From the NCBI GenBank assembly GCA_937969485.1, contig CALBVQ010000094.1, forward strand, positions 1-17,004: 17,004 bases of DNA. Reading direction: 5' to 3'. The DNA comes from an uncultured Saprospiraceae bacterium. GTDB taxonomy: Bacteria > Bacteroidota > Bacteroidia > Chitinophagales > Saprospiraceae. Within the stretch, counting starts at the first letter, position 1. Every line of letters begins with the position of its first letter. The translations under genes were made by a program, and so were the position numbers. The notes below the pieces were generated by a model. It was not told the origin of the DNA. It did not search any database and saw nothing but the letters and a program-made list of their open reading frames with translations. Below, in pieces: positions 1 to 7,369 of the stretch.

Positions 1-1295
1 TTGTGCTTCGATTTACTGGGGCTTACGCCCAAAATTTCATAAATAATACAGGAGGAATAATTTCGGATAGAATTCAATCGGAAATTATTCCTTCCTTTTT
101 TCAAGTTCAAGTTACAGACTTACCGTTCCAGATGAATGATAGTTTTGGATTGGAAAAGGTCTGTTTGCACATAAGGCATCAAAGACCAACAGACCTAAAA
201 ATAGAATTACTATCCCCACAAGGAACTAGTGTTTGGTTGTCAAATAGAAATGGAAGTAACAATAATTATGGTTATCTAAATACATGTATTGTTCAAAACG
301 GTTTTAATGGCGAAGTCCATAATCCAGAGCGTTTATTTGAGGGAGAATACAGTGCAGAAGGGAGAATGGACTTTTTTAATAATGGTCAAAACCCCAATGG
401 TGTATGGCTTTTAATTATCACTGATCTTCAAGAGGGTACCCTTGGTAAATTAGAAGATGTTAATCTTTCATTTGGTTTTAATCCAGCTAGTCAGAAAAAA
501 TCACCATGTAGTACTGATAATCAAGAAGACTGTTTTAGTTCACACCCCAAAGGCTCTTTGTTGCCAGATTTAACTATTTCCCAGGAACTCACTAATGATA
601 ATATTTACTATTTCAATTCTGAAGATACTAGTTACCCTAATCAATTACGCTTTGCTGCTGCCATGGCTAATATTGGCGAAGGGCCTCTTGAAATCATTAC
701 AACGAACAATTGGTATTGTGACCAAGAAGCAGGTAGGAAAGAAAGAAAATGCCCTGATGGATCTTTTCCTACAAATAATGTACAACAAGTAATTTATCGA
801 AAGTCTGACAATAGTTTAATGGTATATGACACAATTAAGGCAGGAGTAATGTATTACGATGATTCACCTGGTCATAATCATTATCATGTAAAAAATTGGG
901 CCAATTTCAAGCTACTTAAAAAGCGATGGTGGTCGAAAAATCCAAGTAAGTGGAAAGTGATTTCATCTAGTAATAAAGTTTCGTACTGTCTCTTTGATAA
1001 TAAAAATTGCACAAAAGAAAATGAGTATTGCAAGCAAAATGAACGAGTCTTTAGTCAGAAGAGCTTGATTAATTATGGTTTAGGTAGATATGCTTCTTGT
1101 AATAGCAAGATTCAAGGGATTTCTGTCGGAGGAATAGACTATTATGGGATGTTCTACGAAGGGCAATCAATTGAATTGCCTTCCAATATCAAAAAAGGAA
1201 AATACTATTTGTATATTGAAGTTGATCCGTACGACGAATATCTTGAGCTAAATGAAGATAACAACGAGCATATTGTTCCAGTGATTATCAACTAG
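1..1295 (+). CDS. Secreted P-domain / lysyl oxidase-family protein, 5' end outside the window
   Basis: Open from the first bases (frame 3, about 430 residues counted from the GTG at position 3) to a TAG stop. The first residues read FTGAYAQNF, which looks like the end of a signal peptide with an AxA cleavage site, so the true start lies upstream and that GTG is not the start. Residues ~20-160 form a proprotein-convertase P domain (HQRPTDLKIELLSPQGT and NGVWLLIITD cores), common on secreted Bacteroidota proteins. Residues ~187-430 form a lysyl oxidase domain: LPDLTI entry, copper ligands H291, H293 and H295 in GHNHYH, K325 in NKVSYCLFD and Y381 in GGIDYYG at the places of the Lys and Tyr that form the LTQ cofactor in animal enzymes, and a DEYLELNEDNN tail. 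Predicted activity is copper-dependent oxidative deamination of amines, extracellular; substrate unknown. It is convergent with thrB, and no maturation gene is visible. The family call is firm, the activity inferred. Confidence 0.85.
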   Translation, partial: VLRFTGAYAQNFINNTGGIISDRIQSEIIPSFFQVQVTDLPFQMNDSFGLEKVCLHIRHQRPTDLKIELLSPQGTSVWLSNRNGSNNNYGYLNTCIVQNGFNGEVHNPERLFEGEYSAEGRMDFFNNGQNPNGVWLLIITDLQEGTLGKLEDVNLSFGFNPASQKKSPCSTDNQEDCFSSHPKGSLLPDLTISQELTNDNIYYFNSEDTSYPNQLRFAAAMANIGEGPLEIITTNNWYCDQEAGRKERKCPDGSFPTNNVQQVIYRKSDNSLMVYDTIKAGVMYYDDSPGHNHYHVKNWANFKLLKKRWWSKNPSKWKVISSSNKVSYCLFDNKNCTKENEYCKQNERVFSQKSLINYGLGRYASCNSKIQGISVGGIDYYGMFYEGQSIELPSNIKKGKYYLYIEVDPYDEYLELNEDNNEHIVPVIIN

Positions 1296-1439
1296 CCATC
1301 CAGTTGCCTTCGATATGATCACACATCAATTTTGATCGATCAATGTCATTTTGTAAATTGTACATTGATTCCACGTTTGTCTCTCATCACGTATTTTTCA
1401 TTTTTCATTCATCGAAAAACAGTCAACGTTATGTAGGCA

Positions 1440-1498
1440 TCAACAAGCAACAAGTTGCTAATTGCCACTTGCCAATTTTTTATTGCCACTTGTCAATT
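1440..1498. repeat. Short degenerate tandem repeat between convergent genes
   Basis: ATTGCCACTTGCCAATT at 1461-1477 recurs at 1482-1498 with one change (period 21), and a weaker third unit (CAAGTTGCTAATT) lies just before them. Each unit carries AATTG...CAATT, so it can form a small hairpin. The first hairpin runs into a T-stretch at 1476-1481 and could be a weak terminator for the upstream oxidase gene. A 12-base palindrome TTGATCGATCAA lies at 1332-1343 in the same spacer. No gene is visible in 1296-1501. Confidence 0.5.
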
Positions 1499-1501
1499 AG
1501 C

Positions 1502-2446
1502 CTATACAATCTTTACACCCGTCATATTTATTGGAGAAAGGTGCACGTCATGCTTTACACTAGCTTGGCGATAAACATTCGACATTTCTACAGCAGCTTT
1601 TTCAGCTTTTATAGAATTAGCGAATAAAGCATAAATCGAAGGTCCTGCACCACTAATACTGCAGCCCAGAGCGTCATGTTCTTGAGCAACTTTCTGTACA
1701 TCATAAAAACATGGAATTAAAGCTGCTCGTTGTGGTTCAATTATTATGTCGGTCATAGAACGCTGGACAAGCCCCAGATCATTTCTTGAAAACCCCAGCA
1801 CCATTGCCGCTAAGTTGGCACTTTGTTTAATGTGTTTTTCAAGTGGAACCGTTGCATCTAAAACCGCTCGACTGTCTTTAGTCAGTACCTGTACATGAGG
1901 ATAGATCACAACAGCATGCAATCCGTCAGGTATAAATATTCGGTGAGCCTCAGCTTCGTGAGAATCTCTTACCAATACCATTCCTCCCATCAAACAAGGA
2001 GCAACATTGTCACCATGAACTGCTCCATCAGCTATTCGTTCTCCTTCAATGGCGAACTTCAATAGGTCTCTTCTTATGAACGGACGATTTAGCAACTCAT
2101 TTACTGCGAAAACTCCCGCGACAGCACTTGCGGCACTACTCCCTAGACCCGTGCCACTTTTCATCTTCTTGTGAATGTGCATCTCAATTCCTTTACCTGT
2201 ATAGCCTATTTCATCTAATAGCATCTGCCCACTCACACTAGCCGTGTTTTTTGCAGTTTCATATGGTAGTTTTTTGTCGGGATCGCCATGAATACTTAGT
2301 ATTTTGATTCCAGTGAATGAGTCATTAAACCTCACAACTACCTCATCACCTGGGGAGTCTATCGCAAAACCCATCACATCATATCCACAAGATACGTTTG
2401 CAACCGTTGCTGGTGCGAATACTCTTAGTCCATTATGTTCAGCCAT
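1502..2446 (-). CDS. thrB: Homoserine kinase
   Basis: Phosphorylates the hydroxyl of L-homoserine with ATP, the fourth step from aspartate to threonine, in the cytoplasm. The 314-residue protein has the three GHMP-kinase motifs in order: FAPATVANVSCGYDVMG at residues 10-26, the glycine/serine-rich ATP loop GTGLGSSAASAVAG at 98-111, and the C-terminal GCSISGAGPSIYAL at 261-274. Length and motif spacing are normal for the family. Its ATG shares one base with the thrA stop (TAATG), so translation is probably coupled and the two proteins made in fixed proportion. Threonine synthase (thrC), often third in this operon, does not follow: the next gene is on the other strand. The assignment is firm from the motifs and the thrA context. 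Confidence 0.97.
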   Translation of the reverse strand: MAEHNGLRVFAPATVANVSCGYDVMGFAIDSPGDEVVVRFNDSFTGIKILSIHGDPDKKLPYETAKNTASVSGQMLLDEIGYTGKGIEMHIHKKMKSGTGLGSSAASAVAGVFAVNELLNRPFIRRDLLKFAIEGERIADGAVHGDNVAPCLMGGMVLVRDSHEAEAHRIFIPDGLHAVVIYPHVQVLTKDSRAVLDATVPLEKHIKQSANLAAMVLGFSRNDLGLVQRSMTDIIIEPQRAALIPCFYDVQKVAQEHDALGCSISGAGPSIYALFANSIKAEKAAVEMSNVYRQASVKHDVHLSPINMTGVKIV

Positions 2447-4890
2447 TATATTGAATTTGCTATTCTTAAAATTTCAGCAAGCACTCCAGCTGCTGTAACA
2501 TCGGCTCCTGCACCAGGACCTCTTATTACGAGTGGCCTTTCACTGTATCTTTTGGAATGGATAACTATCATATTATCTGATCCTTCCAGATTGTAGAATG
2601 GACTATCTTTTTCAACTTCTTGCACACCTACTTTAGACCCATTTGAACTATATGAAGCAATCATTCTTGCTTTCTTACTTTGGGCGTTCAGCCCTTCGAC
2701 ATACGCCTGTAAATTTGCATCTTCTTTCATTAGAAGTTTCATAAATTGCTCTATCGTCTTAGCTTTTCGCATCTCAGGTTTTAGAAAATAATCGATCTTA
2801 ATGTCCTTTTCTTCCAGGGTCTTTCCTGATTCGCGGGCTAAAATCATAATCTTCCGTCTTACATCATATCCATTCAAGTCATCACGAGGATCAGGTTCAG
2901 TTAAGCCTTTTTCTTTGGCAGTTACAACGATTTTGCTAAAAGGTTGACTTCCGTCAAAATTATTGAAAATGTAAGATAAAGAACCGCTTAAAACCGCTTC
3001 GATTTTCAGAATTTCATCTCCGCTCTTGATGAGATCTTGGATCGTACTTAACACGGGAAGACCAGCCCCAACATTAGTTTCATAACCATATTGTACACCT
3101 CTAGCGGACGCTATGTTTTTAAGCTCATTATAGCTTCGCATAGTAGAAGAGGCCCCAAGTTTATTCGGTGTAGAAATCGAAATACTGTGGGATAATATGG
3201 ATTGATATTCTTTAATCACATCTGCTGAAGACGTGTTATCTACGAAGATGGTATTTCTTCGATTTTCCTTAATCATTGCCTCAACAAATTTCGAAATATT
3301 CATCTTTTTTCGAGAAGAACTCAACCTTTTTGACCATGTTTTTGAATCTGTTTGTTCATCGGTAAAGACCATTTTTCGACTATTGGCCATGCCACAAATC
3401 TGTAAGCAAATACCGTATTTTTCCTGTAAAATTTGTTGCTGGGAATTGATCTGCTCAATCAGTTTACCACCGATCAAACCCACTCCTACAATATATAAGT
3501 GTATATCTTTGATGTCATCTCTAAAGAACGCTTCGTGTAATACGTTGAGAGCTTTTTCATGCTGTGATTTTTTAATCACTACAGAGATGTTTAATTCAGA
3601 AGAGCCCTGAGCAATTGCAACAATGTTGATGCCATTTCTTCCCATTGCAGAGAATAGTTTGGCGGAAATTCCAGGAGTTGACTTCATGTTTTCTCCTATC
3701 ACAGCCACGATAGCTAAATCTTTTTCTTGCTTAATTTCATGAACTAAGCCCTTTTCAATTTCAGTATTGAAAGTGGTATTAATTATAGCAACAGCTTCTT
3801 TGGAATCTTCTGGCTTCACAGCAAAGCTGATGGAGTGCTCAGAGGAACACTGTGTAATCAAGATAATATTGATCTCTTTCATTGCCAAGGCACCAAATAA
3901 TCTCGCAGCAATACCAGGGACGCCTATCATCCCAGCTCCTTCAAGGGAAAGTAGTACAATGTCATTGACGGCCGATATTCCTATAATTGGCTTTTCTAGA
4001 CTCCATGACTTATCCTTGATGATAGTCCCTGGATTAGTTGGCTCAAACGTATTTTTTATGTACACGGGAATTTTCGAATCTAGAGCTGGCTTGATTGTAG
4101 GAGGATAGATAACTTTTGCTCCAAAGTGTGATAATTCCATAGCTTCTTGGTAAGAGACTTGTGGAATTGTGAAAGCCTTAGGGACCTTTCTAGGGTCAGC
4201 AGAAAGTATGCCGTTTACATCGGTCCATATTTCTATATTTTTGGCTTTCAAAGCCTCGCCTAAAATAGCAGCAGTGTAATCACTGCCTCCTCTACCCAAT
4301 GTAGTCGTTTTGCCATTTTCGTCAGATGCAATAAATCCTGTAACAATCTGAATCGCATTTGTTTGCTTGAAATGTGCTCTTATTTTTCGAGCGCTTTTCT
4401 TTTTCAGTAGGGAAGCGTTTCCGTGATTATTGTCAGTGACAATTATTTTTCTGGCATCTAGAAATTCAGCATTCTTTTTTCTTTCATGTAAGGCTAGAGC
4501 TATAATGAAAGCAGATGTTCTTTCACCAAAAGAAACAATGTAATCTTTGGTTCTAGGCGATATTTCACCAAGGATATGAACGCCAGCAAGAATCTTTTTA
4601 AGATTGGTGTGTGTTTTACCAAGTTCTTCTTTAGCTAGGTTGTAATTTTTAGAATTCAGCAGTTTCTTTGCTGTGTTAAGGTGTCGAGTTTTTAATTCTT
4701 TGAATTTAGTCTCGTATGAATTGTCTCTCTCTCCGGCCAATTCACTCATTTCAATTAACTGGTCCGTTACTCCACCCATTGCGGAAAAGACTGCGGTGAA
4801 CTTGTCCTTGCGTTCACTGAGTATATCCAAGACTTTGGAAATATTTACTTCGTCTTTTACTGAGCTTCCGCCAAATTTTAAAATATTCAT
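2446..4890 (-). CDS. thrA: Bifunctional aspartokinase / homoserine dehydrogenase I
   Basis: Fusion enzyme for the first and third steps of the aspartate pathway: ATP-dependent phosphorylation of aspartate, and NAD(P)H reduction of aspartate semialdehyde to homoserine. At 814 residues it is close to E. coli ThrA (820). Domains: aspartokinase ~1-295 (KFGGSSV at 5-11, TTLGRGGSDYTAA at 196-208), two ACT domains ~311-385 and ~392-460, which in this family bind threonine for feedback inhibition, NAD-binding fold from ~463 (VGVGLIGG at 468-475), and homoserine dehydrogenase catalytic part (TPNK at 574-577, GYETNVGAGLP at 602-612, GLTEPDPRDDLNGYD at 662-676). All key motifs are intact. The KFGGSSV motif starting at residue 5 supports the chosen start. 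First gene of thrAB; no leader peptide rich in threonine or isoleucine codons was recognised upstream, so attenuation of the E. coli type is not supported. Confidence 0.98.
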   Translation of the reverse strand: MNILKFGGSSVKDEVNISKVLDILSERKDKFTAVFSAMGGVTDQLIEMSELAGERDNSYETKFKELKTRHLNTAKKLLNSKNYNLAKEELGKTHTNLKKILAGVHILGEISPRTKDYIVSFGERTSAFIIALALHERKKNAEFLDARKIIVTDNNHGNASLLKKKSARKIRAHFKQTNAIQIVTGFIASDENGKTTTLGRGGSDYTAAILGEALKAKNIEIWTDVNGILSADPRKVPKAFTIPQVSYQEAMELSHFGAKVIYPPTIKPALDSKIPVYIKNTFEPTNPGTIIKDKSWSLEKPIIGISAVNDIVLLSLEGAGMIGVPGIAARLFGALAMKEINIILITQCSSEHSISFAVKPEDSKEAVAIINTTFNTEIEKGLVHEIKQEKDLAIVAVIGENMKSTPGISAKLFSAMGRNGINIVAIAQGSSELNISVVIKKSQHEKALNVLHEAFFRDDIKDIHLYIVGVGLIGGKLIEQINSQQQILQEKYGICLQICGMANSRKMVFTDEQTDSKTWSKRLSSSRKKMNISKFVEAMIKENRRNTIFVDNTSSADVIKEYQSILSHSISISTPNKLGASSTMRSYNELKNIASARGVQYGYETNVGAGLPVLSTIQDLIKSGDEILKIEAVLSGSLSYIFNNFDGSQPFSKIVVTAKEKGLTEPDPRDDLNGYDVRRKIMILARESGKTLEEKDIKIDYFLKPEMRKAKTIEQFMKLLMKEDANLQAYVEGLNAQSKKARMIASYSSNGSKVGVQEVEKDSPFYNLEGSDNMIVIHSKRYSERPLVIRGPGAGADVTAAGVLAEILRIANSI

Positions 4891-5193
4891 TTCTTATGAT
4901 TTGTGAGCAATCTGTTCTATTTCAATTTGAAATCACCGCATAATTATTGATTATCCAAAATCAGTTGTTCATTCACTGTAGCTAAGGCTATCCTCACTCT
5001 ACTAGATTTGCGCTCTTGCCTCGAACACTTCCTTATTATAAACATAATTTTATGCGCCATTCCCCCAAAATAAAATAGAATTAGAATAAGCTAAATGTAA
5101 AATCTTCAAAAAAAGTTGGTTTGCTTTTATGTAATCCACAAAGATGAAACATCTCACCTATGACATTTAATAATTCATTAAAAATTATATCAT
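4891..5193. other. Divergent intergenic region thrA / VWA gene
   Basis: This 303-base AT-rich spacer must hold promoters for thrA (leftward) and the VWA gene (rightward). I find no clear TAnnTTTG box for either. Its middle carries a sequence related to the repeat family near the right end of the window (listed separately). No open frame looks like a gene and no riboswitch was recognised. Confidence 0.5.
4979..5062. repeat. Degenerate member of the dispersed intergenic repeat
   Basis: TAGCTAAGGCTATCC at 4979-4993 is identical to 16866-16880. Both contain TAGC-TAAG-GCTA, a short hairpin. After a gap, similarity resumes: TTGCCTCGAACACTT here against CTGCCTTGTACTT at 16890-16902, then a stretch ending ATAATTTTATGCGCC against CCGAATTATGCATTA. 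The 15-base identity is direct; treating the whole stretch as a related copy is inference. Confidence 0.4.
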
Positions 5194-7071
5194 ATGAAAC
5201 TTATCATCTCTTCAATCAGTCTTACTTTTTCGCTTATTCTTTTATTATCCTTCAATAATAGTACCGAAATTATTCATGGTGTTGTTTTCGATGAAACTGG
5301 AGTCCCTTTGATAGGTGCATCGGTGGTCGAAAAAGGGACGTCCAATGGCACGATAACAGACATTGATGGAAAATTTCAGATTACGGTCCAATCACCAAAA
5401 TCTATTCTAACAATTAGTTATACCGGTTATTCTACCGAAGAAATTTTATGTGTATCTATTAATAAGCCGCTTAAAATCACAATGAGTGTAGGGGCGGTTC
5501 TGGAGGAAGTTGCTGTTACAGCAGGAGTGAGTAAAAGATCGAAAATCTTTACTCGACCTCGAAAAGAGGCTAGATATAAACGACCACCTTCTGCTGTAAC
5601 AAATTATGATATGGAAGACAGTTATTCAGAAGCTGTTGAAATTGAAGAGGGGAATTACAGTGAAATAGTAGAAAATGCATTCAAGAGCCCTACTAAAGAC
5701 CCTCTATCAACTCTTTCTATTGATGTCGATAGAGCCTCTTATGCGAACGTGCGTAGATTTTTAAATAGTGGAGTTTACCCGCCAGCAGATGCAATAAGGG
5801 TCGAAGAAATGATTAATTATTTTGATTATGATTACGAATACAAAAGACAGAAAGATGATCGACCATTTACAACGTTCACAGAGTTAGCTCCTTGCGCTTG
5901 GAATGGAGATCATAGAATATTAAAAGTAGGGCTTAAAGCCCAAAAGATTGAACGTAAAAGTAGCGCGGGGAATAATCTTGTCTTTCTTATCGATGTGTCG
6001 GGGAGTATGGGTAGCTCTGATAAATTACCCCTTCTTAAATCAGCCTTTAAGTTGCTAGTAGGGCAAATGGAAGAGCAAGATAAAGTTTCTATTGTGGTAT
6101 ATGCAGGCGCTGCTGGTGTAGTCCTGGAACCAACTTGTGGAGATGAAAAGACCAAAATTATTTCAGCACTTAGTAAGCTGAAATCTGGTGGCTCGACTGC
6201 TGGCGGAGCGGGTATCGAGCTAGCCTATAAATTAGCAAAGGAACATTTCATAGATGGAGGGAATAATCGAGTGATCCTTGCAACCGATGGAGACTTTAAT
6301 GTGGGAACAAGTGGAGATGACCAATTAGTGAAGCTGATAGAAAGGAAAAGGGATGATGATATCTTTTTGTCAATCCTTGGATTTGGAACAGGAAATTACA
6401 TGGATGGAAAAATGCAGAAAATTGCAGGAGCAGGTAATGGGAATCACAACTACATTGATAACATGCGTGAAGCTAAAAAAGTACTTATGGACGAATTTTC
6501 AGGTACTCTTTACACAGTGGCAAAAGATGTAAAGATTCAGATCGAGTTTAATCCGCAAGCAATTGATGGTTATAGAATGATAGGTTATGAAAATAGAGTT
6601 CTTGCACCCGAAGATTTTAACAATGATGCAAAAGACGCTGGCGAAATGGGAGCAGATCATACGGTAACTGTTTTGTATGAGATAATTCCCAAAGGAGTGA
6701 AAAGTCGATATAATGTTTCAATCGATCCATTGAAATATCAGGGCAAGCAAGTGAAAGGAGAGAGTGTGATAGCTTCAGAATTAGGTACCATTAAATATCG
6801 ATATAAAACACCAACAGGGAAGTCTTCAGTAAAAAGTGAAGAGGTTATTCAAAATAGAAGAATGAAAGATTTGGAAATTAGCCCATCAACAGAATGGGCT
6901 AGTTTTGTCGCGGAGTTTGGTTTATTATTGAGAAATTCATCTTATAAAGCAGATGCTTCTTATGACCGATTAATAGCAAATATCAATACGCATTTAGTTA
7001 AATATCCGGATTCGTACAAAGAAGAAATGCTTGATCTTGTGGTGTTAGCAAAAGCAATGGAAAGAAGATAG
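5194..7071 (+). CDS. Exported von Willebrand factor A (YfbK-type) protein with carboxypeptidase-regulatory-like N-domain
   Basis: A 625-residue protein. Residues 1-~20 are a hydrophobic signal sequence. Residues ~25-98 form a CarboxypepD_reg-like beta-sandwich (HGVVFDETGVPLIGASV, TDIDGKFQITV), followed by LEEVAVTAG, which resembles the start of SusC/TonB-dependent receptors. Residues ~155-250 match the vWF_A N-terminal domain (SIDVDRASYANVRRFLNSG). The VWA domain (~260-435) has a complete metal site: D267-x-S269-x-S271, T335 in GGST, D365 in ATDGDFN. The remainder is the DUF3520 domain typical of YfbK-like proteins. The likely role is metal-dependent protein binding in the periplasm or at the surface; the partner is unknown. 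It stands alone: thrA diverges and a hairpin begins at its stop codon. No lipobox cysteine is obvious. The family call is firm, the cellular role is not. Confidence 0.93.
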   Translation: MKLIISSISLTFSLILLLSFNNSTEIIHGVVFDETGVPLIGASVVEKGTSNGTITDIDGKFQITVQSPKSILTISYTGYSTEEILCVSINKPLKITMSVGAVLEEVAVTAGVSKRSKIFTRPRKEARYKRPPSAVTNYDMEDSYSEAVEIEEGNYSEIVENAFKSPTKDPLSTLSIDVDRASYANVRRFLNSGVYPPADAIRVEEMINYFDYDYEYKRQKDDRPFTTFTELAPCAWNGDHRILKVGLKAQKIERKSSAGNNLVFLIDVSGSMGSSDKLPLLKSAFKLLVGQMEEQDKVSIVVYAGAAGVVLEPTCGDEKTKIISALSKLKSGGSTAGGAGIELAYKLAKEHFIDGGNNRVILATDGDFNVGTSGDDQLVKLIERKRDDDIFLSILGFGTGNYMDGKMQKIAGAGNGNHNYIDNMREAKKVLMDEFSGTLYTVAKDVKIQIEFNPQAIDGYRMIGYENRVLAPEDFNNDAKDAGEMGADHTVTVLYEIIPKGVKSRYNVSIDPLKYQGKQVKGESVIASELGTIKYRYKTPTGKSSVKSEEVIQNRRMKDLEISPSTEWASFVAEFGLLLRNSSYKADASYDRLIANINTHLVKYPDSYKEEMLDLVVLAKAMERR

Positions 7072-7118
7072 GATAAAAATCAAGAAGAACTCAGTTTCGA
7101 GTTCTTCTTGATTTATCC
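7071..7118 (+). terminator. Long perfect hairpin at the end of the VWA gene
   Basis: Arms 7077-7092 and 7099-7114 pair perfectly over 16 bases (core CAAGAAGAACTC / GAGTTCTTCTTG) with the six-base loop AGTTTC. After a two-base bulge, GGAT (7071-7074) pairs with ATCC (7115-7118). The stem begins on the last base of the stop codon. There is no long T-run after it, so it may work as a terminator without a classic U-tract, as a 3'-end stabiliser, or both. Confidence 0.7.
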
Positions 7119-7189
7119 CATAAATAATGAAATTGTGAGTTATTTTTATGGAAATCTTTTCTTACAAGGTGCGTTAGCATTATCAAAAC

Positions 7190-7282
7190 TCACACACAAC
7201 ACGATTCTAGTTCATATAACTCAATGACTTCGCTTGCTTGCAACTCTCTTTCATAAATGATCACATCATCAATTTTACCGAA
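7190..7282 (-). pseudogene. Remnant of a LamG / concanavalin-A-like lectin domain (C-terminal end only)
   Basis: Read on the minus strand from 7282, the sequence gives FGKIDDVIIYERELQ then ASEVIELYELES and a TGA stop at 7190-7192. This matches the closing strand of LamG-like domains (typical form F-x-G-x-IDD-hydrophobic-x-IY-x-R-x-L-x-x-x-E-I-x-x-LY). The frame stays open back to about 7318 but shows no further domain, and no start codon or usable length remains: the bulk of the gene is gone, replaced by the promoter and start of the next gene. The stop follows a GTGTGTG run; skipping two bases there would extend the frame to a TAA at 7146-7148, so the 3' end may also be shifted. The identity rests on one short motif, but the match is specific. 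Confidence 0.6.
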
Positions 7283-7346
7283 ATGTAAGGTGTATGCTGT
7301 CAACTTGTATAACAAAAGTTATATTTTATTGAACTAATTGTAGTCG

Positions 7347-7354
7347 TACTTTTG
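7347..7354 (+). promoter_or_regulatory. Putative -7 box (TACTTTTG) of the beta-helix gene
   Basis: TACTTTTG fits the Bacteroidota -7 consensus TAnnTTTG and ends 15 bases before the ATG at 7370. The nearest upstream TTG (7329-7331) is 15 bases from the box, closer than the usual ~19-20, so the -33 element is unconvincing. Confidence 0.4.
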
Positions 7355-7369
7355 GGAAAACCCTTAATT

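Noticed and set aside
3..5. GTG at position 3 as the true start of the lysyl oxidase gene
   Set aside because: The following residues look like the end of a signal peptide and no hydrophobic stretch precedes them, so the start must lie upstream of the window.
4891..5193. Threonine attenuator or riboswitch ahead of thrA
   Set aside because: No leader peptide rich in Thr/Ile codons and no terminator-antiterminator pair could be recognised on the minus strand.
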